Of a stretch of DNA of 23,062 nt, positions 6,982-15,929 are shown piece after piece (position 1 is the first letter of the stretch; each line of letters starts with the position of its first letter). Position numbers and translations under genes: made by a program. The notes under the pieces were generated by a model. That model saw nothing but the letters and a program-made list of their open reading frames with translations, searched no databases and was not told the DNA's origin. Source of the stretch: Gemmatimonadota bacterium (GTDB lineage: Bacteria; Orphanbacterota; Orphanbacteria; Orphanbacterales; Orphanbacteraceae); the NCBI GenBank assembly GCA_013002425.1, contig JABDJQ010000127.1, positions 1 through 23,062 on the forward strand, in the 5' to 3' direction.

Positions 6982-7029
6982 ACACGCAACGATACCGAAG
7001 CCGCAAGGCTGCACTCGAGGGAGACTGTA

Positions 7030-8325
7030 ATGAAACCGAACAAATCGCACGCCCGTAAATTCTACGGCGCATTCGTCGCATCCGGCAGCGCCCTCGCAGC
7101 AGGCGCCGGCAGAGCCTTCACGGCGGCCGCCGGCGTCCTCGTCTTCGCGGCCGCGCTCTCGGGCTGCGTGGTTCAGAAAGGCCCGGTGCCGCAGGCCGAA
7201 GCCATCGCCGCACCCGCGCCCGCGGCCACGCTTCCGCTTACGACATTCGGAGGACGCCCGGTCGTCGAAGTCAGCATCAACGGGACGCCCGCGAGAACGT
7301 TCATTCTCGATACCGGCGCTTCGTACACGGTCCTCGACGTCAGCCTGGCCGAAGAACTCGATCTTCCCGTCACGGGAACGCAAATGGTGAAAAGCCCGCT
7401 CGGGCCGAACGAAATCGAATCCGAGATCGTTTCCGTCTCGAAGCTCGCCGTGGCCGGCCTCACTTTCGAGAATCAGGAGGCCACCGCGTTCGACCTGCTC
7501 GGGTTCATGCAGATGGAAGGCGCTCCTGTCGGCGTTCTGAGCTATCGGATCTTCGACGGGTATCGTCTCGTTTTCGACTATCCGGGTGAGGAGCTTCGGC
7601 TCTACAAGGGGAGTCTCCCCGCGCCGGACGGCCGGAGCGTGTTCGGTTTCGAAACAACCGTTCCCGAAGTTTCGGTTCGCGTCGCCGGTCGCGACTTCCC
7701 GATCCACCTCGATACCGGCTCGCCGGGCGGTTTTACGTTTCCGCTCGCGGCCGCGGCCGATCTGCCGCTCGCGTCGCCCCCCACGGTCACGGGGCGCGCG
7801 AAGACCGTCAACGCCGAGTTCGAGATACTCGGGTCCACGCTCGACGGCACGATCGAACTGGGCGACATGCGCTTCGAGAATCCCCGCGTCTCTTTCATCG
7901 AAGGGGCGCCGTTCGGTAACATCGGCAATGAGATTCTGAGCCGGCTCGTGGTCACTGTCGATCCCGCCAACGGGCGCGTGCAGTTTGCTCAGCCGAACGG
8001 AGCCGTCGGGACGCATGCCGCCGGGGTGCAGGCCACGGAGGCGCCATCCGTTCGTCGCGTCGTGATGCCCGGGGGCGGGAAGAAGCGCTACGGGATTCAG
8101 TTCGCCTCGATCGACGGGAGTCCGATTCCGGTGATGGGCGTCGAGGCGGGATCGCCTGCCGAGGCGGCGGGCCTCGGGGCCGGTGACCTCATTACGGCGA
8201 TCAACGGAACGCCGGTCGAATCGATGAGCCGCGACGATCGTATCGCCGCGCTTCGGGCGAGTCCGCTCGGCGTCAGCGTGAACCGGGCGGGAAACGCGAT
8301 CGAAGTCGAGATGTCACTCGACTGA
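7030..8325 (+). CDS. Lipoprotein with two retropepsin-like aspartic protease motifs and a PDZ domain
   Basis: A 431-residue protein. ATG 7030 has GAGGGAG upstream. The N-terminus leads to a lipobox LSGC with Cys46, so it should be lipid-anchored. Two protease-like halves follow: FILDTGASYTVLD with catalytic Asp94, and IHLDTGSPGGFTF with Asp228. Each is preceded by the usual beta-hairpin (VEVSINGTPARTF and VRVAGRDFPIHL). A PDZ domain occupies about residues 350-430 (YGIQFASIDG, GSPAEAAGLGAGDLITAING). Having both DTG motifs in one chain suggests a self-contained, pepsin-like active site, with the PDZ domain guiding substrate choice. The substrate is unknown. The gene is divergent from padR and ends 4 bases from the convergent glycosidase gene. 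Confidence 0.88.
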   Translation: MKPNKSHARKFYGAFVASGSALAAGAGRAFTAAAGVLVFAAALSGCVVQKGPVPQAEAIAAPAPAATLPLTTFGGRPVVEVSINGTPARTFILDTGASYTVLDVSLAEELDLPVTGTQMVKSPLGPNEIESEIVSVSKLAVAGLTFENQEATAFDLLGFMQMEGAPVGVLSYRIFDGYRLVFDYPGEELRLYKGSLPAPDGRSVFGFETTVPEVSVRVAGRDFPIHLDTGSPGGFTFPLAAAADLPLASPPTVTGRAKTVNAEFEILGSTLDGTIELGDMRFENPRVSFIEGAPFGNIGNEILSRLVVTVDPANGRVQFAQPNGAVGTHAAGVQATEAPSVRRVVMPGGGKKRYGIQFASIDGSPIPVMGVEAGSPAEAAGLGAGDLITAINGTPVESMSRDDRIAALRASPLGVSVNRAGNAIEVEMSLD

Positions 8326-8329
8326 TCGC

Positions 8330-10168
8330 TCACTCGTAGCGGATGTCGTCCAGGTAGAACTTCGTCGCGCGGCCGCGGCCCGCTGTCGTGAAGACGAACC
8401 CCGTCTTGACGCGAGAAAGATCCTTGTTTTCGAGCTTGATCGTATAGCGCTTCCACTTCTTCTCGAGCTTCACGCCCTCGAGCTTCTCGATCACGGAGTC
8501 GGGGTGCGGTTTGTCCGAACCGAGCAGGCCGACGCCGAAGTCGATCTTCTCGCCTCCCTCTTCGCCGCGCGCATGGAACGTGAGTCTCTTCGCCCCGGTC
8601 AGGTCGTAGCCGCCTGGCTCGTCGCCCCAGTCGTTCGCCGGGTGCTGCCACGCCACGCCCACCCACTGACCGGGGCCGCCGTAGCGGATCTCGAGGCACG
8701 TTTCGCCGCTGTGCGGATCGTTCTTCGATTCGAAGTTCATCGTGAGAGAGTCGTACGCCCCCATCCATCCCGAAGCGGCCCACGGCGCGGGCTGTCCGTC
8801 TTCGTAAACCGCCACCGGCATTCTGACGCGCGCCGGCGCCGGCTCCCCGTCGACCTTGACGGGCACGTTCGCGGTCGCGCCGCCGCCCGTACCGTCGCTC
8901 GCGGTCATGTAGATACGATAGATGCCGCCGCCCGGCATCGTAAGCACGGCGCCCGTCGCCGACGATTCCGTGATCACGCCGTCGAGCGCAAGAGGCACAG
9001 CCTGCGCGTCACCGCCCGTAAGATACGTGGACGCTTCGCCGCGCACTTCCCACTGCACATCGACCGGCGCGCCTTCGGGATCGACGATGTCGAGCGCGAC
9101 CTCGATGCGATCACCGGGATTCACGACATCAGGACCCTGCAGCGCGAACGACCGGATCTCGGGGCAGAGATTCGCGGGAGGCGCCCCCGTCCACACTTCC
9201 GTCATCGCGTCGACCGACGCGAGCTTGTCGCCGTTCGGCAGCAGCATGCCGAACCAGGTGCGCGTCGCTTCCATCTTGTAACCCCACGTGAACGCGAAAC
9301 CGCCGAGACAGAGACCGCCTGACTCGAGACAACCCTGCGTGAACGCGTTCACATACACCGCCGCCTTCTGCGTGCTCGTCAGTTCGGGGGGCGCGCCGAA
9401 GTCCGTCATCCCCACTTCCCACGTGCCCGGCGGTCCGAATTCCGTGATCACGATCGGTTTCGTGCCTCCTGCCTCGCGATAGCGCTCCGGAATCGAAGGG
9501 AGCCCGCCGTACGAATTGATACCCATGGCATCGATCGCGGGGCAGAGCCGGTGCACGGCTTCGACGCGTTTCCCGCCGATGTCGGCCGTGGTCGTTATCG
9601 TCGGATGGTGGGGGTCGAGTTCCTTCACCATCGCCGCGACCGCCTGCACGTGCGACCAGACCGCCGCGTTGTCCGCGCCTTCGAAGCCTTCCATCTCGTT
9701 TCCGATCCCCCACATCAGAACCGCGGGGTGATCCTTGAACGCGAGCACGTCACGGCGCACGCGCTCGAACTGCTCGGCGACGCTTTCCAGATCGTTGTAG
9801 TCGAATCCGTGTCGTTCATGCCCGAGCCAGTGCCCCACGATTACCGTGAGCCCGAGCCGCTCCGCCTCGTCGAGCTGCTCCTGAAGATCCGGCCCGACGC
9901 CCCAGGTCCGAAACGTGTTCGCGCCCGCCGCCGCGAGCATGTCCTTCGGGCCGCTTCCGCCCGCGCCCTTGATAAAGTACGGCTCGCCGCCGCGCACGAG
10001 CTGCCATCCGCCGGCGTCCGTTTCGACGATCTCGACGGGGATCGCCTCGGCGTGCGCGGTTTCCGTAATGCCGAAAACGGCAAAGAGGGCGAGCGCCGGG
10101 AACGAAACGAACGAAGTGAAAGAAGTGAGCGCGAATTGTAAAGCGAGAAACCCGATGATCACGCGCAT
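8330..10168 (-). CDS. Secreted TIM-barrel glycoside hydrolase with C-terminal accessory domains
   Basis: A 612-residue protein. The first ~40 residues are a signal peptide (hydrophobic, ending ETAHA). A clan-A TIM barrel of the GH2/GH5 kind covers about residues 45-330. It has the acid/base signature GIGNEME (Glu158) and the nucleophile signature VITEFGP (Glu243). An Ig-like domain follows (about 340-440, FALQGPDVVNPGDRIEVALD), and the last ~160 residues resemble a jelly-roll carbohydrate-binding or CIA30-like module ending FYLDDIRYE. The family cannot be set more closely by eye; beta-glucan or beta-galactoside cleavage are both possible. The gene starts 9 bases after the OMPLA-like gene, so the two are probably co-transcribed. 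Confidence 0.85.
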   Translation of the reverse strand: MRVIIGFLALQFALTSFTSFVSFPALALFAVFGITETAHAEAIPVEIVETDAGGWQLVRGGEPYFIKGAGGSGPKDMLAAAGANTFRTWGVGPDLQEQLDEAERLGLTVIVGHWLGHERHGFDYNDLESVAEQFERVRRDVLAFKDHPAVLMWGIGNEMEGFEGADNAAVWSHVQAVAAMVKELDPHHPTITTTADIGGKRVEAVHRLCPAIDAMGINSYGGLPSIPERYREAGGTKPIVITEFGPPGTWEVGMTDFGAPPELTSTQKAAVYVNAFTQGCLESGGLCLGGFAFTWGYKMEATRTWFGMLLPNGDKLASVDAMTEVWTGAPPANLCPEIRSFALQGPDVVNPGDRIEVALDIVDPEGAPVDVQWEVRGEASTYLTGGDAQAVPLALDGVITESSATGAVLTMPGGGIYRIYMTASDGTGGGATANVPVKVDGEPAPARVRMPVAVYEDGQPAPWAASGWMGAYDSLTMNFESKNDPHSGETCLEIRYGGPGQWVGVAWQHPANDWGDEPGGYDLTGAKRLTFHARGEEGGEKIDFGVGLLGSDKPHPDSVIEKLEGVKLEKKWKRYTIKLENKDLSRVKTGFVFTTAGRGRATKFYLDDIRYE

Positions 10169-10177
10169 GCCGTTTTC

Positions 10178-11125
10178 CTATCCTCTCCAGCTCGGTCTGA
10201 ACTCGAATCCGAACCCGAATGAATCCACTTTGCGATTGTACCGGGCGAGGTCGCCGCCGAATCCGGTGCTCGCGAACGCGTGAATCGGAAGCACGCCGCA
10301 GAGGACGGTCGATTCCACGCGCCAGGTCTGATGTTTGCCGATCATTCCGAAACTTTCGACGCCGGTTTCGAAACCGCCCGCGACTTTCCACCCCTTGATA
10401 AACCCGAGATTGACGTCTTGTTCGTACTTCACGGTCGCCCTCAGTCCGTGAACCTGAATCCGCCGCGTCACGCGGTCTTCGTCGACCGTTTCCCACGGAA
10501 AGAACTCGTCCGGCTCCCCTTCGAGAGCGCCGTCACGCAGAAAGTAGCGGCCGCTCATGTAGAAACCGAAACGGGTCGCGCCTCCCGTGAATTCTTTCGC
10601 CGCGACGAACTCGCTGTAGTCCCAGCCGCGGCTCACGAAATCGCGCGCGAAGGTCGAGTCTTCGTTCACGAGCAGTTCTTCTTCCTGCGCGCGCTGAAAC
10701 TGGTCGAGCGAGTCGATATGCTGTCCGTTCGACTCGTGTCCGTAGGCGATCTGCATGTACCAGCTCTGCGGGGACTCGAACCGAAGATAGATCTGGGGGT
10801 TGAAGCGCTTTCCGATGACGGGCGCCGATTCGCGCGTCTTCACGTACTGGCCGAGCCTCGTCGTGAATGCGATGTACGGACGCAGTCGCTTCGTGCTTCC
10901 TTCCGGCGAAACCTTGCGGCTGATCCCTTCGAACGTGCGCGGGAGCAGCTCGTATCGGAGAGAAACCTGAAGATCGAGGTAGGCCACGTCGTCGTCGTCG
11001 TTCGTCCAGACGATGCGGTTCGGTTCGTGCTCGGAGAGCGCCTGTCCGAGCATGGATTGCGCGTTGCCGACGGACGCGAAGTAGAATACGGCGAAAAACG
11101 CCGCGAGAAATCGATTCGTTACCAT
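10178..11125 (-). CDS. Outer-membrane phospholipase A-like protein (OMPLA/PldA family)
   Basis: A 315-residue barrel protein with signal peptide (residues 1-22, ending VGNAQ). The catalytic signature is clear: IAYGHESNGQ gives His130 and Ser132, matching H142 and S144 of E. coli OMPLA, and SRGWDYSEF matches SRSWNRLY. At the place of E. coli Asn156 this protein has Asp169. The insert between the two motifs is about 20 residues longer than in E. coli. The end, GFGGDLARYNRKVDSFGFGF, also parallels the E. coli sequence. OMPLA hydrolyses phospholipids in the outer leaflet when the outer membrane is disturbed. AAGGGG precedes ATG 11125. It forms a likely two-gene unit with the glycosidase. Confidence 0.88.
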   Translation of the reverse strand: MVTNRFLAAFFAVFYFASVGNAQSMLGQALSEHEPNRIVWTNDDDDVAYLDLQVSLRYELLPRTFEGISRKVSPEGSTKRLRPYIAFTTRLGQYVKTRESAPVIGKRFNPQIYLRFESPQSWYMQIAYGHESNGQHIDSLDQFQRAQEEELLVNEDSTFARDFVSRGWDYSEFVAAKEFTGGATRFGFYMSGRYFLRDGALEGEPDEFFPWETVDEDRVTRRIQVHGLRATVKYEQDVNLGFIKGWKVAGGFETGVESFGMIGKHQTWRVESTVLCGVLPIHAFASTGFGGDLARYNRKVDSFGFGFEFRPSWRG

Positions 11126-11244
11126 GATCGTCTGCCCCTTCTCTGACCCTGGTTCTACACCCTATGCGCATATTCCGACAGATCGCCCCCGCTGTCCAGA
11201 AATGCCGGGCGCGAGATTCACGGAACGAAACACGCCTCATCCGA

Positions 11245-11250
11245 TATGAT
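11245..11250 (+). promoter_or_regulatory. -10-like box 6 bases before the permease start
   Basis: TATGAT ends 6 bases before ATG 11257. With usual spacing, transcription would begin at or next to the A of the ATG, giving a leaderless mRNA. No Shine-Dalgarno motif is visible before this ATG, and no good -35 box was found. The rest of the 131-base divergent gap (11126-11256) shows no further recognisable site. Confidence 0.35.
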
Positions 11251-11256
11251 GCGCCC

Positions 11257-12696
11257 ATGGCCGGGCAAAGCAAAAAGATGTCGATCACCACGATCAGCAT
11301 GCTCATCGTGGTCGCGACCTTCGGAATCCTGAACGTGATCGACAACATGGTCGCGCTCGGGCTCTCCGCGATCCCCTCGTGGTTTCTGGTCGGGTTCCTC
11401 TACTTCCTGCCGCTTGCGCTCATTCTCGCGGAGTTCGCGAGCGACTCGACCGATGAAGGCGGCGGTATCTACAGCTACATGGAACGCGGCATCGGGCCGA
11501 CCTGGGCGTTCGTAGGCACATGGTCTTACTTCGTCGCCAACATCGTATATCTGCAGCGATCGTTCAGCCTGCTGCCGGTGCGCGCCTCGGTCGCCGCGAG
11601 CGGCGTCGACGTCTTCGAAAACATGGCATGGGCGCTCCCTCCACTCGGCATCGTGATCTGCGTCGTGCTCACGCTCGTCAGCACGCGCGGGGTGAAACTG
11701 TTTTCGCATCTAGCCGACTGGGTCGGCCGCGGAACGCTGCTGCTCGTCGGCCTGCTGATCGTGGTGCCGATCGGGTTCGCGCTGTTCACGAAGGGCGTCT
11801 CGTTCACCGGCTACTCGCGCGAGGCGCTCACACCGTCGCTCAATCTCGAATACTTCTCGACGTTCGCGTGGCTCCTGTTCGCCGTGGCCGGCGCCGAAGT
11901 CGCCGCCCCGTACGTGAAAGAGACGCGCGATCCGCAGCGCAGCTTCCCGCGCGCGATCGTGCTCAGCACCGTGCTGATCGGGGGGCTCTACGTACTCGCA
12001 ACCGTGGCCGTAAGCGTTCTCGTTCCGGTCGAATCGCTGACGAAAGCCGTGGGACTCTACGATGTGTTCACGGGGCTCGGCGCGATGCTCCACCTTCCCG
12101 CGGAGCTGTTCGGGCGCGCAGCCACGAGCTTCATCGTGATCGGGAGCGTGGCCGCTTACATCATATGGATGGAATCGCCGATCCGGGCGATGTTCGCGGA
12201 GGTGCCGAAGGGCACGTTCCCGTACTTCCTGACGCGGCGCGACAAAGAGGGCACGCATCATCAGGCGCTCTGGTCGCAGGCCCTCGTCGTAATCCTGATC
12301 ACGCTGATTCCGCTGCTTTCGATTCTGACCGGCACCTCGGGTTCCGAAGCGTTTATCGGCCTGCTGAACGACCTCACGTCACTGTCACTCGTCATTCCGT
12401 ACGTGTTCATCGCGCTCGCGTATATACGCGCGCGGCAGAAGGGCATGAAGGCGCCGTATCAGATGGCGCGTTCGAACACGGTCGCGATCGGCATCGGGAT
12501 GGTGGTTCTCGTCGTCTCCGCGCTCGGCTATCTGGGCGCCGGGCTCTTCGCGCTCCAGGCGGAAACGATCGACTGGTTCTACGTCGCGGTCGTCTACGTC
12601 GGGCCGGTCGCGCTCGTCGGCCTCGGAATGCTGCTCCGCGCGTGGTCGCTGAAAGCGCATGGCCGGAGCCTCGCAAGCGTGTCTCGCCGTTTCTAG
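11257..12696 (+). CDS. APC-family amino-acid permease (glutamate/GABA antiporter-like)
   Basis: A 479-residue integral membrane protein with about 12 hydrophobic segments. The N-terminal APC signature is visible (ITTISMLIVVATFGILNVID, then LILAEFASDSTDEGGGIYSY with the EGGGIY motif of helix 2-3). The pattern is closest to GadC-like members, which exchange amino acids, but the substrate is not readable from sequence. ATG 11257 is the first start consistent with the cytoplasmic N-terminus; ATG 11278 (MSITTIS) is an alternative. Both lack a ribosome-binding site. The gene stands alone, and its stop codon overlaps that of the convergent CHAT gene by four bases. Confidence 0.87.
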   Translation: MAGQSKKMSITTISMLIVVATFGILNVIDNMVALGLSAIPSWFLVGFLYFLPLALILAEFASDSTDEGGGIYSYMERGIGPTWAFVGTWSYFVANIVYLQRSFSLLPVRASVAASGVDVFENMAWALPPLGIVICVVLTLVSTRGVKLFSHLADWVGRGTLLLVGLLIVVPIGFALFTKGVSFTGYSREALTPSLNLEYFSTFAWLLFAVAGAEVAAPYVKETRDPQRSFPRAIVLSTVLIGGLYVLATVAVSVLVPVESLTKAVGLYDVFTGLGAMLHLPAELFGRAATSFIVIGSVAAYIIWMESPIRAMFAEVPKGTFPYFLTRRDKEGTHHQALWSQALVVILITLIPLLSILTGTSGSEAFIGLLNDLTSLSLVIPYVFIALAYIRARQKGMKAPYQMARSNTVAIGIGMVVLVVSALGYLGAGLFALQAETIDWFYVAVVYVGPVALVGLGMLLRAWSLKAHGRSLASVSRRF

Positions 12697-15600
12697 TTCC
12701 CGGGACCGATCCGGCGGGGGCCGGACGCGACATATCCCGCCCAGAAGACCGGCAGCTCACTCTTTCCTTCGGAGCGCCGCGCCTGCAGGCTCGCGATTGA
12801 AGCGGCGCGCGCCGCCTCGTGAAGATCCGCGCGCTCGACCAGCTCCCGATAGAAGTGTCGCATCCAGAGCTGGGACAACTCGTCGCCGACGTCCCACAAA
12901 CTGAAGACGAGCGCCGGAACGCCCGCCATTCGAAACGCGCGACGCAGTCCGAGAATGCCCTCCTCGAGCCGCACCTCGCCGAGTCCGGTACCGCAGGCGG
13001 ACAGGATCGCCATCTCGACACCGGCAAGATCCATCAGCGCGATCTCTTCCGCCGTGAGAACGCCGTCTTCTTCCGGTCCCCGGGAGCCGTCTTCCTCGTC
13101 GCCCGCGGGTTCCTTCCTGCGGTTCGCGCCCGCGAGAGCGATTCCGCTTCGCAGCAGAGGATCGAGTTTCGTCTCCCCTCGATCGGACCACACGGTTCCG
13201 CCGATTCCGCGCGCCCCCTCCTGCGGGCTGCATTCGCCGCTGATGAAGAACGCGTGCGTCGCCAGATGAATCGCGCGTTTCCCAGGCGCTTCTCGCTTGA
13301 ATGCGGACTCGGAGGCCGCGCGACCTTCTCGAAGAACGGCGCTGCCGCCGGCCGATCTCCACGCCGAGGCGACGTCCGCGGCTTCCCGCCCGGCGCCAGG
13401 CAGGGGCGCGAAACGAATTTCGTCAAACGCGCCGCATCCTCCGCGCAGAGACGCGATCGCGGCTGCGTTCGAGAACGGACGCGCCGTTCCCGAATCCCCG
13501 GCGACCTCCGGGTCCTCCTCCGAAGCGGTTTCGTAGTCCGCACCGCCCATGACAAGAAGTCCTCGCCCGCGCGCGGCGCTCTCTTCCGTCGCCAGATCGC
13601 GCTCCGTTGCAAGAAGCCGCAGAACCGGGTTCTGTTCGATCCAGAACTTCCCGTCAGGCATGCGGAGCGCATGAAAGTCGACGAGGTTTATACTTCCGTC
13701 CGGTACGAGGAGCACCGCGCGCGCGTTCCGGCAATAGTCCGCGACGGGATCCCACAGCATGGCGCGGATCGCTTCGCTCTCCTTGCGACAGTCGCGCTCG
13801 TTTCCCGCGAGCAGAGCCTGCCGCCAGAGTTCGATCGTGCGATCAACTTCCCCGCGCGCCCCGATCGGGATCGCGATCGCATTTCCTCTCCCTGCGGGCT
13901 TGACGAAAACCGTATACGCCGTTTCGAAGGAGACGCCGCCCGGCGCCCCATTCGCGAAATCGGGTTTCCGGTGGAGCAGGTAGGAAACGACAGCAACATC
14001 GCTCTCGACGTTTCCAACCGTCTCTTCGAAACCCGTGTCGGTCGAGCCGGCTTCGCCGGGCGGCTCGCCCGTCAGCAGGGCGAGTTCGCGTTCCGCGCTC
14101 TCCTTGCGTGCGCGCGCCGCGTGAATCGCCTGACGATAATCTTCGATCTCCTCGTCCCGGGCGGGTCCGCGAAGCGCCATCTCGGACAGAAATCGTGCGG
14201 CTTCCTGCAACGAGTCATGCAATGCCGCGCTCGCCGCGCCATGACGAAACGTGCCCCGCTTCCGCCTTACCGCGACTTCCTCGAGAACCAGCCCCCTGCA
14301 GCGGATGACCTCGTCCCATACATCGGTCACGAGTGACTCGGGCGACGACGATCCGAGCAGAGAAACCGCGATCCCGGGGGCGCCGTCCAGTCCGGTCGCG
14401 AAATTCAGAGCTTCGCGTTCGGCCTGCGCCTGCGCGGCCAGCCGGATCACCTGCCGACGTGTTTCGGACGCCTCGATCGCCTGCGCGACTGCCCTTGCCG
14501 TGTCTCCGCTCGCTCCCGAAGTCAGGGCAAGCCCCGTGCGCGAGACGGCGACCGCCGGATGAGCGGTCCCGAAGATCTCTTCCCGTTTCGCGCGCGTTTC
14601 CAGAAAGATGACTTCCGCTTCTTCGAGGCGCCGCTGCGCCAGCAGTTCGTGACCGAGATCGTCTTTGCACTGCATTACTTTCGGATGGCTGTCACCCAGA
14701 TTGCGCTCGGCCAGCTCGACTGCTTCACGAAGCCGCCGCTCCGCGTTCTCGTGGTCTTCGAGACTGTGAAACACGACGCCGAGCGAATGAATCGTGTTCA
14801 CCACTTCTTCGTGTTCGTGCCCGAAGGTATCCTGGAACAACGACAGAGCACTTTCCAGATACTCACGCGCCTTGTCATAGTTGCGCGCCTCGATGTGCAC
14901 GCTTCCTATGTTGTGCAGCGTCCCGGCCAGATCCGTCGGATCCGGGTTTTCGGCCGCGCGCAGAATCCGCTCGATCCTCTCGTAAGCGATAGCCGCATCC
15001 TCGTAGCTCTTGATTTCGAAGAGGAGATTCGCGTATCCCGTCAGGCCGGGAACGATGTCGGGGTGATCCGGGCCGAGCGCGGCCTCCTGTGACTCGATCG
15101 CGTGTCTGTACAGCGCACGAGCTTCGCCGTAACGGGCCAGCTGCCGAAGCGTGTGCGCGAGACTGATCTCGAGATCGGCGACTTGTGTATGGGTTTCACC
15201 GTACTCCTCGATCCGGAGACGAATGGCGCGACGCAAAGCACTTTCCGAAGCGCTCCAGTCGCCGGTGCGCCGCAGCAGAATCGAGTAGCTCCAGAGTGCC
15301 TGGGCCAGCCGGGAACCATCCGGCGCGTCACCCGACTCGAGAGCGCCGATGCACTGTTCGTAAAGAGCGCGCGAGGCGCCGTAGTCTCCCTCCATACGAC
15401 GAACCCGGGCCATGCGATAGAGGACCGCGGAGTAGCGGGAGCCCTCGTTCTCCCCTGCGTTCTCGAGAATGGACTCTGCGCGTTCGAAGTACTCCATCGC
15501 GGCAGGATACTCGTTCTTCAGCTCGAATATCTGTCCGAGACGGAGCAGCGGCGGCGTCAGCTCCGGACTGTCCGATCCGTGCACTTCCTCGTTGATCGAT

Positions 15601-15929
15601 AGAACCGTACGCGCCAGCTCTTCCGTTTCCGGCTCGGCGCTCCTGTTGGCGTAAAGTCGCGCTTTTACGAGCAGTCCGATCGCGTCGGCATACAGAAGGG
15701 ATTCCGTTCCCGTACGCTCGGAAACTTCCTGTATGAAGAACTGGGCGAGGGAGTCGGCCTCGCTGTCTCGCCGATCCATGATCGCCGTCGTGATCCGTTC
15801 GATCATGGCTTCGTCGTGAAAGACCGGCGCTTCGTTCTGGTCGGCAAGTACGGGAAGAACAGATGTGGCAATCAGCAGGATCGGGAACGCGAACGCGACG
15901 GCGGATCGCAGAGGAGTGTCGAAACTCAT
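12693..15929 (-). CDS. Exported TPR-CHAT protease
   Basis: A 1078-residue protein. Residues 1-29 form a convincing signal peptide (hydrophobic core FAFPILLIATSVLPVLA). About 60-470 hold eight or more tetratricopeptide repeats, with recurring spacing like ALYRHAIESQEAALGPDHPD and AREYLESALSLFQDTFGHEH. A helical linker follows. The C-terminal ~370 residues form a CHAT (caspase-like) domain: LLVPDGSINLVDFHALRMP, then HLATHAFF with catalytic His892 and ILSACGTGLGE with catalytic Cys979. CHAT proteases cleave protein partners, with TPRs usually binding the target or activator. The start overlaps the kinase stop (ATGA), so it is translated with the kinase. If the signal peptide works, the protease acts in the envelope, on the same side as the kinase's C-terminal domain. 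The substrate is unknown. Confidence 0.92.
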   Translation of the reverse strand: MSFDTPLRSAVAFAFPILLIATSVLPVLADQNEAPVFHDEAMIERITTAIMDRRDSEADSLAQFFIQEVSERTGTESLLYADAIGLLVKARLYANRSAEPETEELARTVLSINEEVHGSDSPELTPPLLRLGQIFELKNEYPAAMEYFERAESILENAGENEGSRYSAVLYRMARVRRMEGDYGASRALYEQCIGALESGDAPDGSRLAQALWSYSILLRRTGDWSASESALRRAIRLRIEEYGETHTQVADLEISLAHTLRQLARYGEARALYRHAIESQEAALGPDHPDIVPGLTGYANLLFEIKSYEDAAIAYERIERILRAAENPDPTDLAGTLHNIGSVHIEARNYDKAREYLESALSLFQDTFGHEHEEVVNTIHSLGVVFHSLEDHENAERRLREAVELAERNLGDSHPKVMQCKDDLGHELLAQRRLEEAEVIFLETRAKREEIFGTAHPAVAVSRTGLALTSGASGDTARAVAQAIEASETRRQVIRLAAQAQAEREALNFATGLDGAPGIAVSLLGSSSPESLVTDVWDEVIRCRGLVLEEVAVRRKRGTFRHGAASAALHDSLQEAARFLSEMALRGPARDEEIEDYRQAIHAARARKESAERELALLTGEPPGEAGSTDTGFEETVGNVESDVAVVSYLLHRKPDFANGAPGGVSFETAYTVFVKPAGRGNAIAIPIGARGEVDRTIELWRQALLAGNERDCRKESEAIRAMLWDPVADYCRNARAVLLVPDGSINLVDFHALRMPDGKFWIEQNPVLRLLATERDLATEESAARGRGLLVMGGADYETASEEDPEVAGDSGTARPFSNAAAIASLRGGCGAFDEIRFAPLPGAGREAADVASAWRSAGGSAVLREGRAASESAFKREAPGKRAIHLATHAFFISGECSPQEGARGIGGTVWSDRGETKLDPLLRSGIALAGANRRKEPAGDEEDGSRGPEEDGVLTAEEIALMDLAGVEMAILSACGTGLGEVRLEEGILGLRRAFRMAGVPALVFSLWDVGDELSQLWMRHFYRELVERADLHEAARAASIASLQARRSEGKSELPVFWAGYVASGPRRIGPGN

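Noticed and set aside
9129..9713. Minus-strand ORF in another frame within the glycosidase gene, and similar Arg-rich ORFs across the window
   Set aside because: These are frame shadows from GC-rich codon use; they carry no domain, signal peptide or ribosome-binding site.
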